DNA of 64,000 nucleotides from Bacillota bacterium. Its GTDB lineage: Bacteria; Bacillota; Clostridia; Tissierellales; Sedimentibacteraceae. Under the pieces are notes generated by a model that worked only from the letters and a program-made list of their open reading frames with translations, did no database searches and was not told the origin of the DNA. The stretch is from NCBI GenBank assembly GCA_023386345.1, contig JAEWJT010000016.1:62001-126000 (forward strand). The letters are read 5' to 3'. The first letter of the stretch is position 1. Each line of letters opens with the position of its first letter. Of the stretch, positions 62,570 through 64,000 are shown in pieces. Made by a program: the position numbers and the translations under genes.

Positions 62570-64000
62570 ATGGAAAAAATTATTATAACCGGAAATGATT
62601 TAACATTAGAAAAATTAGTGAAAGTTTGCAGAGAGTATGCAGTTGTTGAGCTTGCAGATTCAGCAAAAGATAGAGTTCTAAAATCAAGAAAAATAGTAGA
62701 TGACTTTGTTGAAAATGAAAAGGTTGTATATGGAATTACAACAGGCTTTGGAAAATTTAGCGATGTAAGTATTTCAAAGGAAGAATCAAAGCTTTTACAG
62801 AAAAACCTCATTATCACTCATGCAGTAGGTGCAGGCAATCCATTTGTAACTGAAATAGTAAGAGGAATAATGCTTTTAAGAATTAACAATTTAGCAAAGG
62901 GTTATTCAGGAGCAAAGCTTGAAACTATACAAACTTTTATAGATATGCTAAACAAAAGAGTTCATCCTATAGTACCAGAGAAAGGTTCGTTAGGAGCAAG
63001 CGGAGATTTAGCACCTTTATCACATGTAGTTTTACCTATGATTGGTCTTGGACAAGCAGAGTTTAATGGTGAGGTACTAGACGGAGCAGAAGCTATGAAA
63101 AGAGCCTCAATATCTACAATAGAGCTTACATCAAAGGAAGGTCTTGCTTTAATAAATGGTACACAGGTTATGACATCAGTCGGTGCATTAGCTTTATATG
63201 ATGCACTTAATTTAGTTAAAACTGCTGACATAGCTGCAGCGCTTAGCTTTGAAGCTCACAATGGAGTTTTAAACGCACTTGACCATAAGGTTCATGATGT
63301 TAGACCACATAAGGGACAACAAGACAGTGCCAGAATATTATTGCAATTATTGCAAGACAGCAAAATGACTACTCAGCAGGGACAAATAAGAGTACAGGAC
63401 GCATATTCACTAAGATGTACACCACAGGTACACGGTGCAAGCAAGGATGCTATAAACTATGTAAAAGAAAGAGTTGAAATAGAAATGAACTCTGTTACAG
63501 ATAATCCAATTATATTCCCTGAAACATTAGAAGGAATATCCGGAGGAAACTTCCATGGTCAACCTATGGCATTAAGCTTTGACTTCTTAGGAATAGCATT
63601 ATCAGAGCTTGCAAATATCTCTGAAAGACGTCTTGAAAGATTAGTAAATCCAGCTCTTAGTGGACTTCCAGCGTTTTTAGTAGAAAAAGGCGGTTTAAAC
63701 TCTGGCTTTATGATTGTTCAATATTCGGCAGCATCATTAGTTTCAGAGAACAAAATCTTGGCTCATCCTGCAAGCGTAGATAGTATACCATCTTCAGCAA
63801 ATCAAGAGGACCATGTATCGATGGGAACAATTGCAGCAAGAAAAGCAAGAGAAATCATGCAAAATGTAAGAAGAGTTCTGGCTATGGAGATTATGTGTGC
63901 CTGCCAAGCTATAGACCTAAGAGGAAACAAAGGCTTAGGAAAAGGAACAGAAGCAGCATATAGCACAGTAAGAGCATCAGTTTCAAAGCTAATAGAAGAC
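62570..64000 (+). CDS. hutH: Histidine ammonia-lyase (3' end beyond window)
   Basis: 477 codons, open to the window edge; the family is about 505-510 residues, so only the last 30 or so are missing. It deaminates histidine to urocanate, the first step of histidine fermentation. The Ala-Ser-Gly triplet that forms the MIO cofactor is in KGSLGASGDLAPLSH (about 142-156). Also seen: YGITTGFGKFSDV, LINGTQVMTS, SFEAHNGVLNALDHKVHDVRPHKGQ, YSLRCTPQVHG, SVTDNPII and SANQEDHVSMG. RBS GGAGG. The rest of a hut pathway would lie to the right. Confidence 0.96.
   Translation, partial: MEKIIITGNDLTLEKLVKVCREYAVVELADSAKDRVLKSRKIVDDFVENEKVVYGITTGFGKFSDVSISKEESKLLQKNLIITHAVGAGNPFVTEIVRGIMLLRINNLAKGYSGAKLETIQTFIDMLNKRVHPIVPEKGSLGASGDLAPLSHVVLPMIGLGQAEFNGEVLDGAEAMKRASISTIELTSKEGLALINGTQVMTSVGALALYDALNLVKTADIAAALSFEAHNGVLNALDHKVHDVRPHKGQQDSARILLQLLQDSKMTTQQGQIRVQDAYSLRCTPQVHGASKDAINYVKERVEIEMNSVTDNPIIFPETLEGISGGNFHGQPMALSFDFLGIALSELANISERRLERLVNPALSGLPAFLVEKGGLNSGFMIVQYSAASLVSENKILAHPASVDSIPSSANQEDHVSMGTIAARKAREIMQNVRRVLAMEIMCACQAIDLRGNKGLGKGTEAAYSTVRASVSKLIED

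Noticed and set aside
1..64000. tRNA, rRNA, CRISPR arrays, insertion sequences, prophage genes
   Set aside because: Scanning by eye found no tRNA T-arm pattern, no regularly spaced repeats, no transposase or integrase motifs and no phage structural genes.

Overview
The window is AT-rich DNA from a flagellated, endospore-forming, low-GC Gram-positive anaerobe, most likely a member of the Clostridia. The signs are an SspF-like alpha/beta-type small acid-soluble spore protein, the sporulation protein YtxC, two sigma-D type flagellar promoters, a CIRCE/HrcA operator, strong GGAGG ribosome sites and several GTG/TTG starts. I saw no rRNA, tRNA, CRISPR array, insertion sequence or phage gene.

Layout: (1) 1-3.5 kb, minus strand: a YlqG-like gene, a YlqH/FlhB-C-like gene and an FtsA-like actin-fold ATPase cut by the left edge. 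(2) 3.8-12.9 kb, plus strand: a late flagellar and chemotaxis block, cheA-cheW-cheR-cheB-fliD-fliS-coiled-coil gene-flagellin, with near-perfect sigma-D promoters before cheA and flagellin. (3) 13-30 kb: a flagellin-glycosylation type island. Two TPR-containing family 2 glycosyltransferases on the minus strand bracket a plus-strand operon of glycosyltransferases, methyltransferases and a complete set of genes for a dTDP-2,6-dideoxyhexose (RmlA, RmlB, 2,3-dehydratase, Gfo/Idh-type 3-ketoreductase, two RmlC-like epimerases, a 4-ketoreductase). A glycosyltransferase plus methyltransferase module occurs twice and flanks the sugar genes. (4) 30-33 kb: minus-strand DUF2935, Ldh2-type dehydrogenase and DUF3243 genes. 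(5) 33-42 kb: dnaE, pfkA, pyk (with the PEP-utiliser extension), an AI-2E family permease, a zinc-ribbon protein and an HD-GYP phosphodiesterase. (6) 42-48 kb: htpG under a perfect CIRCE element, the spore protein gene, a methyltransferase, a CBS/DRTGG pyrophosphatase and hslO. (7) 48-54 kb: an envelope/lipid operon (UgtP-like glycosyltransferase, LPG-flippase-like membrane protein, GME-fold protein), ytxC, and an ECF transporter S component beside coaX (pantothenate uptake and CoA synthesis). (8) 54-62 kb: two unrelated pairs of ABC half-exporters. (9) 62-64 kb: a tiny Pro/Thr-rich lipoprotein and hutH cut by the right edge.

How they work together: the flagellar genes build and steer the filament, and the neighbouring island would make and attach its glycan. 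The 2,6-dideoxyhexose pathway is the type known from antibiotic tailoring, so finding it beside flagellin is notable.

The most unusual non-coding signals are: (a) two leaders, at about 48.52-48.66 kb and 56.30-56.39 kb, that share an identical 23-base block and an ungapped 37-base block running through the start codon, with a possible covarying stem; and (b) a perfect consensus promoter followed by an intrinsic terminator inside the leader of a SunS-like TPR glycosyltransferase (29.98-30.17 kb), spanned by a 30-codon Cys-containing ORF that stops two bases before the glycosyltransferase start.
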